This document shows, piece after piece, positions 7,680-15,903 of a stretch of DNA of 46,136 bases. A model generated the notes under the pieces. The model worked only from the letters and a program-made list of their open reading frames with translations. It made no database searches and was not told the origin of the DNA. Both the position numbers and the translations under genes were made by a program. Source of the stretch: Bacteroidetes bacterium UBA2364 (lineage in GTDB: Bacteria; Bacteroidota; Rhodothermia; Rhodothermales; UBA2364); assembly GCA_002344075.1 (NCBI GenBank), contig DDTM01000121.1, positions 1 through 46,136 of the forward strand. The letters run 5' to 3'. Position 1 is the first letter of the stretch. Every line of letters starts with the position of its first letter.

Positions 7680-8639
7680 ATGCCGTATCCTGAAAACCCT
7701 AAACGACCAGAACCCCATCCCGCAGAAAACCCCGATGAGGAAGAAAGCCGTGTCATGATTCGGCGGGATAAGCAAAAAGAACCAACGCTTTGGACAGATC
7801 TTTGGGAGTTAACCAAGCCGGAGATTTCGTTTTTGGTTGCTATCTCGGCGGTGGCCGGATTTTTATTGGGGAGCACAAATGGTTTGGACTGGCTCAAGCT
7901 CCTTCATACGGTTTTGGGTGTCTGTGTGACATCGGCTGGGGGAGCAATTCTGAACCATTACATAGAACGGGATTACGATGCGCTCATGCATCGGACTGCT
8001 CGCCGGCCATTGCCCGCAGGAAGGGTGTCGCCACTACCTGTTTTGATTTTAGGGTGTACCTTAGCCATCGTGGGGGTAGGCTATACCTTTTTATGGGTAA
8101 ATGTTGTCACTACGCTATTGGCTGCTCTTACTGTTATTTTGTATGTGGCTGTTTATACACCACTTAAACGAATTACCCATTACAATACCCTCGTTGGAAC
8201 CATTCCCGGTGCCTTGCCAGCATTGGGTGGCTGGACGGCGGCTACCGGAAGTTTTGACTTGGGTGGTTGGTTGATGTTTGGGATACTGCTAACATGGCAA
8301 ATGCCACACTTTTTGGCGGTCTCATGGATGTATCGTAAAGACTACGAACGTGGTGGATTTAAAATGCTGAGTGTAACAGAGCCTAGTGGCCGGGCGATTG
8401 TTGTTCAAACCGTATTGTTTACTGCACTTACGGTTGGATTAAGCCTATCTCTACTTCAAACCGGGCTTGTTGGCGGGCTGTATATTTCTGGTGCGATTTT
8501 GTTGGGGAGTTACTTTCTGGTAACATCTATTCGATTCTATATGGAAATGACCCACCGACACGCCCGCAAGGTACTCTTGGCGTCGGTGTTATATATTCCG
8601 GCGCTCTTGTTTTGCCTCGCGTTGGATCGCCTTCTTTGA
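7680..8639 (+). CDS. ctaB: Protoheme IX farnesyltransferase (heme O synthase)
   Basis: A 319-residue UbiA-family prenyltransferase that adds farnesyl to heme B to give heme O, the substrate of CtaA. Motifs: LTKPEISFLV in the first helix; the first Asp-rich motif NHYIERDYDALMHRTARRPL; YTPLKRITHYNTLVGTIPGA; and the second Asp-rich loop WMYRKDYERGGFKML. Nine or so membrane segments are visible. The first 40 residues are an unusual Pro/Glu-rich, probably cytosolic tail. I chose ATG 7680, 4 nt after the ctaA stop. Earlier in-frame ATGs at 7569 and 7635 would overlap ctaA, and a later Met at 7755 also fits. It is co-transcribed with ctaA. A synonym is cyoE. Confidence 0.95.
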   Translation: MPYPENPKRPEPHPAENPDEEESRVMIRRDKQKEPTLWTDLWELTKPEISFLVAISAVAGFLLGSTNGLDWLKLLHTVLGVCVTSAGGAILNHYIERDYDALMHRTARRPLPAGRVSPLPVLILGCTLAIVGVGYTFLWVNVVTTLLAALTVILYVAVYTPLKRITHYNTLVGTIPGALPALGGWTAATGSFDLGGWLMFGILLTWQMPHFLAVSWMYRKDYERGGFKMLSVTEPSGRAIVVQTVLFTALTVGLSLSLLQTGLVGGLYISGAILLGSYFLVTSIRFYMEMTHRHARKVLLASVLYIPALLFCLALDRLL

Positions 8640-8648
8640 TTTGTGCCT

Positions 8649-9587
8649 ATGTTGGATATTCTGGCCACGAAAGACCTTAATTTTCGTTATGGGAGCCAAA
8701 CGGCATTGGATGGGCTGGAGGTAGAGGTCCCTGAATGCTCCTTATTCGGCCTGTTGGGGCCTAATGGTTCGGGAAAGACGACGTTTTTTAAAATAATATC
8801 TACGCTCTTACAGCCAAGCTCAGGTACTTGTCATGTGGCGGGTGTGGAAGTTTCGAAAAATCCGGCAAGGGTACGGCAGCAATTGGGTGTGGTCTTTCAA
8901 CAACCTGCTTTGGACCTGGCCCTTTCGGTGCGTGATAACTTGCGGCTTCATGGCGCTCTATATGGCCTAAAAGGTCACCTTTTGGATGATCGGATAACGC
9001 AGAGCCTCCAACAACTTGGTCTTTTGGAACGTGCAACTGATCGGTGTAGAAGCCTAAGTGGTGGCTTGTTAAGGCGTGCCGATTTGGCAAGAAGCATCTT
9101 GCATCGCCCCAAATTATTGCTCTTGGATGAGCCAACCAATGGATTAGATCCCGTTGCACGACATGCCTTCTGGGGGTTCATTCACGAACTGCGGCAACGA
9201 TACCAGATAACGGTTTTGGTGGCCACTCACTTAATGGAAGAAGCCGAAAAATGTGACGAATTGGCCATTCTGAACCAAGGTAAAGTGGTGTGTCGTGGTA
9301 CGCCTGAAGGGCTTAAATCCACGCTTGGGAGTGACACCCTCTGGATTACGGCCTCCGATCCGGAAACGCTCGCTACGCTTCTACAGGAAAAAATGGGATG
9401 GAGGGTAAAGCAATTTGGAAAGGCGCTGTGTGTATGGCATCATGCGCCTGACTCCTTGCTCACTCCTCTGTATCGTGATTTTGGCGCAAGCATTCTTTCG
9501 GCATCCATTCGTAAACCGACGCTGGAAGATGTCTTCTTGACGCATACCGGAAACCTTTTTGACCCTAACCCTTCCATTGGCGTATGA
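8649..9587 (+). CDS. ABC transporter ATP-binding protein
   Basis: A 312-residue ATPase of the CcmA/NodI/NosF-like class. Walker A is GPNGSGKT (37-44). It is followed by the Q-loop FQQPALD, the signature LSGGLLRRADLARS, Walker B LLLLDEPTNGLDP and the H-loop ATHLMEE. The C-terminal 80 residues match the extra domain of ABC-2 exporters. An in-frame GTG at 8643 is an alternative start two codons earlier. The permease gene overlaps its stop by 4 nt (ATGA), so the two make one transporter. Its place between ctaB and the DUF420 gene suggests a role in oxidase maturation, for instance heme, copper or lipid handling. That role is inferred from context only. Confidence 0.9.
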   Translation: MLDILATKDLNFRYGSQTALDGLEVEVPECSLFGLLGPNGSGKTTFFKIISTLLQPSSGTCHVAGVEVSKNPARVRQQLGVVFQQPALDLALSVRDNLRLHGALYGLKGHLLDDRITQSLQQLGLLERATDRCRSLSGGLLRRADLARSILHRPKLLLLDEPTNGLDPVARHAFWGFIHELRQRYQITVLVATHLMEEAEKCDELAILNQGKVVCRGTPEGLKSTLGSDTLWITASDPETLATLLQEKMGWRVKQFGKALCVWHHAPDSLLTPLYRDFGASILSASIRKPTLEDVFLTHTGNLFDPNPSIGV

Positions 9588-10354
9588 CTGCTTTTTGGGC
9601 ACTTTGGAAACGAGAAGTGGTAAAATTCTTCTTCGATCGTGGTCGGATGGGTGGTGCTTTGGCACAGCCTCTTCTTTTTTGGCTACTTTTGGGGTTAGGT
9701 TTTCAAGGAAGTTTCCGGCTTAGGGAGGATGCAGGTATTTCGTTTCTGACGTTCCTTTTCCCCGGAATGGTGTTGTTGGTGGTGGTTTTTACAGCCATTT
9801 TTTCGACGGTTTCGATTGTGGAAGAAAAGCGTAGTGGCTTTTTTCAAGCGGCACTGATTGCACCTGTCTCGCGGTGGTGGTTGGTTTTTGGGAATGTGGC
9901 CGGAGGTACTACACTCGGAATACTACAAGCGGCACTTTTTTTACTCTTCACGCCCTTGATGGGCATTCCGGCAACCTTTTTAGGCATGGTATCTGCATTG
10001 CTTATTTGTGGTTTAATGGGTACGGCGTTTGGTAGTCTGGGTTTTGTTATGGCATGGAAGGTAAAGTCCACTCGTGGTTTTCTGGCCCTGATGAATTTTT
10101 TTCTGATGCCGCTTTGGATGCTTTCCGGGGCATTCTTCCCAATTTCTGGTATTCCCGAAACCATACAATGGGTGGCTTGGCTCAACCCGGTCACCTATGG
10201 TTTAGATGCTTTGCGGATTGCCATGTATGGCTTTGGGAATCTTCCCATACACACAATTTTGGGCTTTTGGCCCTCTGTGGGTATCTTTTTAAGTTTCACC
10301 CTGCTGACCCTGTTTGGAGCACAATACGCCATACATAAACCCTTTACAGATTAA
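9584..10354 (+). CDS. ABC-2 type transporter permease
   Basis: A 256-residue integral membrane protein with six hydrophobic segments, the membrane partner of the ATPase it overlaps. Evidence: the N-terminal amphipathic start FWALWKREVVKFFFDRGR; the conserved VEEKRSGFFQAALIAPVSR cytoplasmic loop (coupling helix) typical of ABC-2 permeases; and the region MPLWMLSGAFFPISGIPETIQW before the last helices, a hallmark of the NodJ/DrrB-like group. The cargo is unknown. It stands in the oxidase assembly operon, 32 bp before the DUF420 gene. Confidence 0.9.
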   Translation: MTAFWALWKREVVKFFFDRGRMGGALAQPLLFWLLLGLGFQGSFRLREDAGISFLTFLFPGMVLLVVVFTAIFSTVSIVEEKRSGFFQAALIAPVSRWWLVFGNVAGGTTLGILQAALFLLFTPLMGIPATFLGMVSALLICGLMGTAFGSLGFVMAWKVKSTRGFLALMNFFLMPLWMLSGAFFPISGIPETIQWVAWLNPVTYGLDALRIAMYGFGNLPIHTILGFWPSVGIFLSFTLLTLFGAQYAIHKPFTD

Positions 10355-10386
10355 GTTTAACCAATTGGATACCAAACGAAAGACCA

Positions 10387-10863
10387 ATGACCTACCAAGA
10401 CCTACCTGCACTCAATGCCATTCTAAATTTGATTTCGACGTTGTTGTTATTGAGGGGATTTTTATTGATCCGCCAAAAAGATGTTGCCCGTCACCGCCAG
10501 ATGATGATTGCGGCAATGGTTTCTTCTGCGGTTTTTTTAACGTCCTATCTAACCTACCATACGTTGCGGCAAATGGATAGTGGAATCGGGCATACGGTTT
10601 TTCCAGAATATGCGCCGGATGTATTGCGGTATATCTATTATGGGATTTTGATTCCTCATGTGGTTTTGGCCGCCTTGGTACTGCCTTTTGTGCTAATTAC
10701 CTTCTACCGAGGACTAAAAACCCAACAAAAAGGCGGAAGCCCCTATGTTGCCCGCCACCGAAGAATTGCACGTTTTACATTTCCGGTATGGCTTTTTGTT
10801 TCTGTGACTGGTGTGGTGGTGTATCTGTTGCTCTATCAAATAGCCCCTCTTTTTAAAAGTTAA
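10387..10863 (+). CDS. DUF420 membrane protein (CtaM-like)
   Basis: A 158-residue membrane protein of the DUF420 family. Family members (YozB/CtaM) are linked to cytochrome aa3/caa3 assembly in Gram-positives and sit beside oxidase genes in many phyla. About four or five membrane helices are visible. Conserved polar positions include HRQMMIAAMVSSAVFLTSYL near residue 36, YLTYHTL, LIPHVVLAALVLP, and the C-terminal YVARHRRIARFTFPVWLFVS. Its membership of the ctaA-ctaB-ABC run supports the same role here. It is the last clear member of the operon; the next gene is 104 bp away. Confidence 0.88.
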   Translation: MTYQDLPALNAILNLISTLLLLRGFLLIRQKDVARHRQMMIAAMVSSAVFLTSYLTYHTLRQMDSGIGHTVFPEYAPDVLRYIYYGILIPHVVLAALVLPFVLITFYRGLKTQQKGGSPYVARHRRIARFTFPVWLFVSVTGVVVYLLLYQIAPLFKS

Positions 10864-10967
10864 CTTCTCTCGGGTCATGCGGAAAAGAATACGTATGGGT
10901 TACTACTGTTTCAGAATCAACCAAATAAATGACGGCAACTTTCATTTGATTCAACTCTCAAGGATTT

Positions 10968-11564
10968 ATGACATCCCTGACTTTTAAAACCTGCACCGGA
11001 AGCGAGATGCTGCCCTATTTAGACGATTTGGCGGCATTGCGCATTGCTGTTTTTCGGGAATTTCCTTATTTGTATGATGGTGATCTGGCATATGAAAAGC
11101 GTTATTTGGCTACATTTGCAGAGGCCGACAAGGCTGTGTTGGTATTGGCTTTCGATGGGGTGAACATTGTTGGCGCTTCTACCGGAATGCCTTTAGACAA
11201 GGAAACCGAGAATATTCAGAAACCTTTTTTGGATCGCGACATTCCTGTGGAAACGGTTTATTACTTCAGCGAATCTGTCTTGCACCCTTCTTATCGTGGC
11301 TTGGGTGCAGGAGTACATTTTATGACCGAACGGGAAAGGTGGGCATTGGGGCTGGGTAGTTTTTTATGGCTGGCTTTTTGTGGTGTTGTGCGTCCCGGCG
11401 ACCATCCGCGACGGCCTGATGACTATTTACCATTAGACAGTTTCTGGATGAATCGTGGTTTCCAAAAAGCCTTGGGCATGACTTGTACCATAAATTGGCA
11501 AGATCTGGATGAAGAAAGCGAGTCCCCAAAAATATTGCAATTCTGGATGAAGCCGTTATTTTAG
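10968..11564 (+). CDS. GNAT family N-acetyltransferase
   Basis: A 198-residue GNAT-fold protein. It transfers an acyl group from acyl-CoA to an amine; the acceptor is unknown. The fold elements are visible in order: ALRIAVFREFPYLY in helices 1-2; KAVLVLAFDGVNIVGASTGMPL as the central strands; YYFSESVLHPSYRGLGAGVHFM with the acetyl-CoA loop RGLGAG; and a C-terminal PLDSFWMNRGFQKA. It could be a later member of the oxidase operon, but the 104-bp gap argues for independent expression. The stop codon is joined directly to the left end of the third dispersed repeat copy (the repeat begins at the last base of the stop), so the gene's 3' flank is the repeat. Confidence 0.85.
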   Translation: MTSLTFKTCTGSEMLPYLDDLAALRIAVFREFPYLYDGDLAYEKRYLATFAEADKAVLVLAFDGVNIVGASTGMPLDKETENIQKPFLDRDIPVETVYYFSESVLHPSYRGLGAGVHFMTERERWALGLGSFLWLAFCGVVRPGDHPRRPDDYLPLDSFWMNRGFQKALGMTCTINWQDLDEESESPKILQFWMKPLF

Positions 11565-11693
11565 GGTGTATTTCAAAATTTCCCCAATTCTATTATGATG
11601 CCGCTTCTACGGAGCTTTTCTCAACGATAGGCAAAGATGTCACCAAATCTAAGATGCGTCGTATGGCCTGATTGGTATTTTTGAAATGCACCC
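11564..11693 (+). repeat. Dispersed terminal-inverted-repeat element, copy 3 (one core)
   Basis: A 130-bp copy with the best-preserved ends: GGGTGTATTTCAAAA on the left and TTTTTGAAATGCACCC on the right, differing by one base within 15. It carries a single core (11588-11618) with hairpin GCTTC-TAC-GGAGC and so may be the minimal unit from which the two-core copies arose. A rough 13-bp direct repeat (GTTATTTTAGGGTG against GTTCTTTTAGGTG) flanks it, but it overlaps the end and is not a clean target-site duplication. Confidence 0.8.
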
Positions 11694-11853
11694 GTTCTTT
11701 TAGGTGTTTTGGAAAGGGGTGTGTACTGGCTTGCTTGTGGGTGATGTAAGCACGGTACACGCCCCTTGTATTGGGGATGTAGGTGTTTCTAAGAGGACAT
11801 AAGGCTTTGTTGGTTACTTTTCCGCTAAGTGGCTTAGTCATTCCTTGAGCGAC
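11694..11853. other. Spacer between repeat copy 3 and nadC
   Basis: About 160 bp downstream of the convergent GNAT and nadC genes. An 82-codon minus frame crosses this region and the repeat but shows no protein-like features. No clear terminator was found. Confidence 0.4.
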
Positions 11854-12744
11854 TTAATCCAATCGTATTTTGAGCGAAATATCCATTGCAGTAACCGAAT
11901 GCGTGAGTGATCCTGAAGAAATGAAATCTACACCTGTTGCGGCAATTTGCGGAATCGTTTCGAGGGTCACATTACCGGAAGCCTCTGTTTTGAACTTTCC
12001 AGCAATGAGTTGAACCGCCTCGCTTAATATGGTTACATCTAAAGATCCATCAGATTTTTTCTTGGTCATATTATCCAGCATAATCCGGTCTGCCCCACCT
12101 GCTGTCAGCACTTCGCGGACCTCATCCAGCGTTCTGGTTTCGATTTCGATCTCCACACCAAGCTCCTTGTTTTTAATGTATTCACGTGCTGCATCTAAAG
12201 CCTTGCGGATCCCTCCGGCAGCGGCAATGTGATTGTCCTTAATCATCATCATGTCATAAAGCCCGATCCTGTGATTTTTCCCGCCTCCAATCAATACTGC
12301 CCATTTGTCCAATTCCCGAAGGCCAGGGACTGTTTTGCGCGTATCCAAAATTTTCGCCCGATAAGGTCTGGCTGCGTCAACCATGCGCCGCGTGGCCGTT
12401 GCAATGCCAGACATTCGCTGCATAAAATTTAGTGCCAAGCGCTCTGCCGTCAAAACGGAGCGTGCCGGGCCTTCTACTGCTCCAAACCAAACACCTTTTT
12501 CCACCCAGTCGCCCTCGTGTGCTGTCCAAGATACATTTATGGCGGGATCTACCTGCTTAAACACCCGTTCGGCAACCCAAATACCAGCCAGAACGCCATC
12601 TGCTTTGGCCAAAAACCGCGCCGTTGCCTGTTTATTGGGAGCAATGGTGGCAAGTGTAGAAATATCGCCCGTGCCCACATCTTCCGAGAGGGCTGCTTGG
12701 ATGGTTTGGTCTATACGGGCAACCGAGAGGTAGGAAGGGAACAT
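11854..12744 (-). CDS. nadC: Nicotinate-nucleotide pyrophosphorylase (quinolinate phosphoribosyltransferase)
   Basis: A 296-residue enzyme that turns quinolinate and PRPP into nicotinate mononucleotide, CO2 and pyrophosphate in de novo NAD synthesis. Family signatures in order: EDVGTGDISTLAT near residue 20; ERLALNFMQRMSGIAT; the PRPP/quinolinate site LDTRKTVPGLRELDKWAV; GGGKNHRIGLYDMMMIKDNH; the catalytic acidic EIEIETRTLDE; MLDNM; EASGNV; and the C-terminal GVDFISSGSLTHS. The length is normal. It appears monocistronic: the amidohydrolase gene upstream on the same strand ends almost 200 bp before it. No nadA or nadB is in the window. Confidence 0.96.
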   Translation of the reverse strand: MFPSYLSVARIDQTIQAALSEDVGTGDISTLATIAPNKQATARFLAKADGVLAGIWVAERVFKQVDPAINVSWTAHEGDWVEKGVWFGAVEGPARSVLTAERLALNFMQRMSGIATATRRMVDAARPYRAKILDTRKTVPGLRELDKWAVLIGGGKNHRIGLYDMMMIKDNHIAAAGGIRKALDAAREYIKNKELGVEIEIETRTLDEVREVLTAGGADRIMLDNMTKKKSDGSLDVTILSEAVQLIAGKFKTEASGNVTLETIPQIAATGVDFISSGSLTHSVTAMDISLKIRLD

Positions 12745-12940
12745 GAGGTAAATGCTTGTTTATGGTGTGTATCTATTAGAGAATATAGGAAACCTGATTG
12801 GAGGCCGCGTTCCGAAATTAAAAATCCATTTACACCTCATCTTGGCACAATGGATGAGAAGACGGTCTATACAGTACATTGACTCAAAAGCCCCAAATCG
12901 GACAAATCATCTTCGTCATAAATATTGAATTATATTATAC

Positions 12941-14155
12941 TTATCGGCAATTTTCGCTAACCACTTTCCCATTCACAAAAACGATGCAAACATGGGTGGT
13001 GTATTCAAACGGGTCTCCATCAAACAAGACGACATCTGCGTCTTTTCCGGCTTCCAACGATCCGATACGTTGGTCTAAGCCCAAGATTCTGGCTGGATGT
13101 ATCGTGATTGCCGCAAGGGCTTTTTCGAAAGGTAATCCATAAGCTGCGGCCACGCCTGCTTCAAAAAGTACCACACGAGTTTTGGGGACATAGCCCTCGA
13201 AACCACTTTGGAGTGAAAATGGAATGTCCGCTTCGTTTAGAATTTTGGCGGTCTCGAACGTTAGGTTTTCGCTTTCTCCGGCGGCACGCTTCATGGTTGG
13301 GTGGAGGATCACCTCCGCTCCGCTAGATTTTATCTCGTCTATGACCAGATAAGCCTCGGAAACGCTGTCTAACACCAACTTAAGGTTAAATTCCTTCGCC
13401 AGACGTATGGCTGCCTGAATGTCGTGGGCGCGATCTACGGTGATGAGTGCTTTCATTTCTCCACGGAGCAATTGGGCCAATGCCTCCATTCTTAAATCTC
13501 GCTCTGGACGTTTTGATAATTCGGCTTGCTCCATTTTGCGAAGGTATGTTTGTGCCTTGAGCAATTCCTGACGCAATAAAGCGATTGCTTTGGAGCGCGT
13601 ACCAGGCGTCTTGAAACCGCTGTTTATTCCCGCGCCCAACGTGATGGCGAGCATGGCAGCAGCATCTATCACCGCTTCCTGAACATTGCTACCAGCCGTT
13701 TTGGCCACCAGCGTTTGACCAGAAATGAGCGCACCCGGACCATGACCTGTATGGATTGTGGTAACACCCATCATCCGAAGGTATTCCACAAGTACTTCTC
13801 GTGGGTTGTAGGCATCTAAAGCACTAAGTTCTGGTGCCAGAGCAGATCCGGAAGTTTCCAACTGGTCTTGGTCATGTGGTTGATTGAGTGCGCCAGCCAA
13901 ACCCACCACCGAATGTCCATCTATCAAACCGGGGGTGATGACCTTAGCACTATATATTTTGTACCCTTTGGGTATGGTTTTTTCTTTTACCGGGCCTACC
14001 CACTCGATCTTGCCTTCTTTTACCAATATCAACCCATTGGAAATAGATGGCCCGGCGGCAGTATGTACCACATCGGCTTTAAGGGCGTAGGTTTGTGCCA
14101 TTAGGCTTGCCGGAAAAGACAGCACGGCCAAGCACAACGTAAAAAAATTGCTCAT
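12941..14155 (-). CDS. Exported amidohydrolase-family protein with degenerate metal site
   Basis: A 404-residue protein of the imidazolonepropionase-like/dihydroorotase superfamily with a signal peptide (MSNFFTLCLAVLSFPASLMA). The fold is intact, ending GSLEAGKDADVVLFDGDPF, but metal ligands kept by its upstream paralog are changed. HSH becomes HSV (Val83), the FHTHRADD strand becomes ITVDRAHD, LQHVSEG becomes LDSVSEA (Ser264), and the HTDD near the fourth ligand becomes QSGFEG. It is therefore probably catalytically dead or has a changed reaction. I start it at the Met preceding the signal peptide, 40 bp after the paralog's stop. The earlier ATG at 14275 would overlap the paralog. It is co-transcribed with the paralog and may act as its partner subunit. 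Confidence 0.85.
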   Translation of the reverse strand: MSNFFTLCLAVLSFPASLMAQTYALKADVVHTAAGPSISNGLILVKEGKIEWVGPVKEKTIPKGYKIYSAKVITPGLIDGHSVVGLAGALNQPHDQDQLETSGSALAPELSALDAYNPREVLVEYLRMMGVTTIHTGHGPGALISGQTLVAKTAGSNVQEAVIDAAAMLAITLGAGINSGFKTPGTRSKAIALLRQELLKAQTYLRKMEQAELSKRPERDLRMEALAQLLRGEMKALITVDRAHDIQAAIRLAKEFNLKLVLDSVSEAYLVIDEIKSSGAEVILHPTMKRAAGESENLTFETAKILNEADIPFSLQSGFEGYVPKTRVVLFEAGVAAAYGLPFEKALAAITIHPARILGLDQRIGSLEAGKDADVVLFDGDPFEYTTHVCIVFVNGKVVSENCR

Positions 14156-14195
14156 AAGGGATTGTTTTAGAAAGGAGATGAAATAATAGATGGTC

Positions 14196-15509
14196 TTAGC
14201 GGTGGTCATCGTCTTCCCCATCATGATGGGTGTGAACCACATCCCCGACCAATACGCCATAGGCTCCGTTAGCAAATTTGCGGTCTTCCGGATTGCTTAG
14301 GTCAAATACCATTTGGCCTTCAATCCAAGTTTGTTCAATTCTGGTATAAACACTCATCGGATCTCCACTAAGGACAATAAAGTCTGCATCTTTCCCCACT
14401 TCGAGTGTCCCAATTCGATGATCAAGCCCCAGCATTTTGGCCCCAGCAAGCGTTAGGCTCTCCAGCGCTTTCTCCCGACCCAGCCCAGCCCGCACGCCCA
14501 AGGCCGCCGAGCGTAAAAAAAGGCGCGAATCGGTGATGTAATCATCCGTATGATACCCCATAAGCACACCTTCTTTGACCAAAGTAGCACCTGTTTCGAG
14601 ACGCATCTCCATGGCCTCTAATTTGCCACCTGGCGAATCTATGACAATGACCGAAGCCGGAAATCCCGAAGCCGCAATTTCTTTGGCCACCTTCCAGCCC
14701 TCGCTCACGTGTTGCAGAACAGGTTTAAAACCGAATTCCTGCCCAATCCGGATGGCCGTGAGGATGTCATCTGCCCTGTGGGTATGGAAGTGGACCGTCC
14801 GTTTTCCTTCGAGTACCTGTACGAGCGCCTCCATCTGCAAGTCGCGGTCGGGCATTTTACTGGCGTCGCCAGCCGCGTCTTGTACTTTTCGTTGGTAATG
14901 CTGTGCTTTCAGAAATAATTGACGCGCCATTGCAGCAGATCGGGCTCTGGTTCCAGGGAAGGTTCCATTGTCGCGCATAGGGTTGGTTCCATTGGCCATT
15001 TTCATGCCGCCACAAACTTCGTTGAGCAGGTCTTTACATAATAAGAGTTCCTGAATGGTTTTTCCTTTACGCAATTTTAGATAAGCAGTTTGGCCAGAGA
15101 GCAAATGCCCCGATCCTGGCATCACATTTACGGTGGTGATGCCGCCTGCTCTGGCGCGTGTTAAAGACGGACTGAGGACGTTTAAGGCATCCAATACCCG
15201 TACATCTGGTTGGAGGGCAGCCGAACCGTCTGCGCCTGCTGCTTCACCTACATGCGAGTGGGTGTCTATCAGGCCGGGCATTAGGGTTTTTCCTGAAAGA
15301 TCCACACGCTGGGCATTAAGAGGAATGCGCACCGCCGAAGCCTTTCCAATGGCCAAAATTTTTCCCTGCTGAACCACCAAAACGCCTTGTTCGATGGGAG
15401 TGCCAGAAATAGGAAGCAAGGTTGCACCAGTAAAAGCAATTGGTATTTCTTGTGCGGCCACCTGCCCAAAGCCCACTAACAGGCAAATAAGCATCCATTG
15501 TTTCATCAT
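14196..15509 (-). CDS. Exported amidohydrolase (imidazolonepropionase-like)
   Basis: A 437-residue metal-dependent hydrolase with an N-terminal signal peptide (MMKQWMLICLLVGFGQVAAQ), so probably periplasmic. It has the intact superfamily ligands: DTHSH (His84, His86) after strand 1, HFHTHRAD (240-247), LQHVSEG with His267, and GYHTDD with Asp322/323. The C-terminal composite domain contains LDHRIGTLEVGKDADFIVLSGDP. The substrate is unknown; relatives cleave cyclic amides or act as peptidases. It ends in a His- and Asp-rich tail HTHHDGEDDDHR. A second Met three bases on is an equally good start. It is the first gene of a two-gene minus-strand operon with its degenerate paralog. Confidence 0.9.
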   Translation of the reverse strand: MMKQWMLICLLVGFGQVAAQEIPIAFTGATLLPISGTPIEQGVLVVQQGKILAIGKASAVRIPLNAQRVDLSGKTLMPGLIDTHSHVGEAAGADGSAALQPDVRVLDALNVLSPSLTRARAGGITTVNVMPGSGHLLSGQTAYLKLRKGKTIQELLLCKDLLNEVCGGMKMANGTNPMRDNGTFPGTRARSAAMARQLFLKAQHYQRKVQDAAGDASKMPDRDLQMEALVQVLEGKRTVHFHTHRADDILTAIRIGQEFGFKPVLQHVSEGWKVAKEIAASGFPASVIVIDSPGGKLEAMEMRLETGATLVKEGVLMGYHTDDYITDSRLFLRSAALGVRAGLGREKALESLTLAGAKMLGLDHRIGTLEVGKDADFIVLSGDPMSVYTRIEQTWIEGQMVFDLSNPEDRKFANGAYGVLVGDVVHTHHDGEDDDHR

Positions 15510-15903
15510 TGTGTTTTGATTTTAGAAGAAGGGGAAGAAATAGTAAAGTAGGGAGTGAGGGAGTGGATGTCAATATGAACCAATAATGCGGCGGGTTTTT
15601 GATACCAATGCTACAAAAAAATAAACGAGTGTGGCATAACCTTATATATAAAAGTTGCATCCAATCACCCAAGGAGGTATTGGGTAACGAATGGAAAAGC
15701 GATTTTGCATGTAAGGGCTTACAAGGCTGATTTGTTGCAAAATAGACCGTAATGATGGACAAAAATTCCCAATTTTTGTTTGAAACTGGCCGATTGGGGT
15801 CGTAACTTGCAATCCGGATTCAGTTCATCAAGCTGACAGAAAAGCCGCTTTCAACTTCCCTAATGCTTTTCGAATTTCCGTTATTCTAATACACAAAAAG
15901 GCT
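15510..15903. promoter_or_regulatory. Divergent intergenic region with a perfect AT-rich palindrome
   Basis: This 394-bp gap separates the divergent amidohydrolase operon and gcvT, so both promoters should lie here. At 15759-15779 there is a perfect 9-bp inverted repeat, ACAAAAATT and AATTTTTGT with spacer CCC, which could be an operator or a weak hairpin. I see no glycine riboswitch upstream of gcvT and no credible ORF in the gap. Confidence 0.35.

Noticed and set aside
11593..11841. 82-codon minus-strand ORF between repeat copy 3 and nadC
   Set aside because: Runs into the repeat, has no protein-like features and no family similarity that I can see.
13900..14275. Frameshift or gene overlap between the two amidohydrolases
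   Set aside because: The longer frame start at 14275 overlaps the upstream gene, but the Met at 14155 begins a proper signal peptide and makes two clean genes.
15780..15903. Glycine riboswitch upstream of gcvT
   Set aside because: None of the conserved aptamer blocks or tandem arrangement could be seen.
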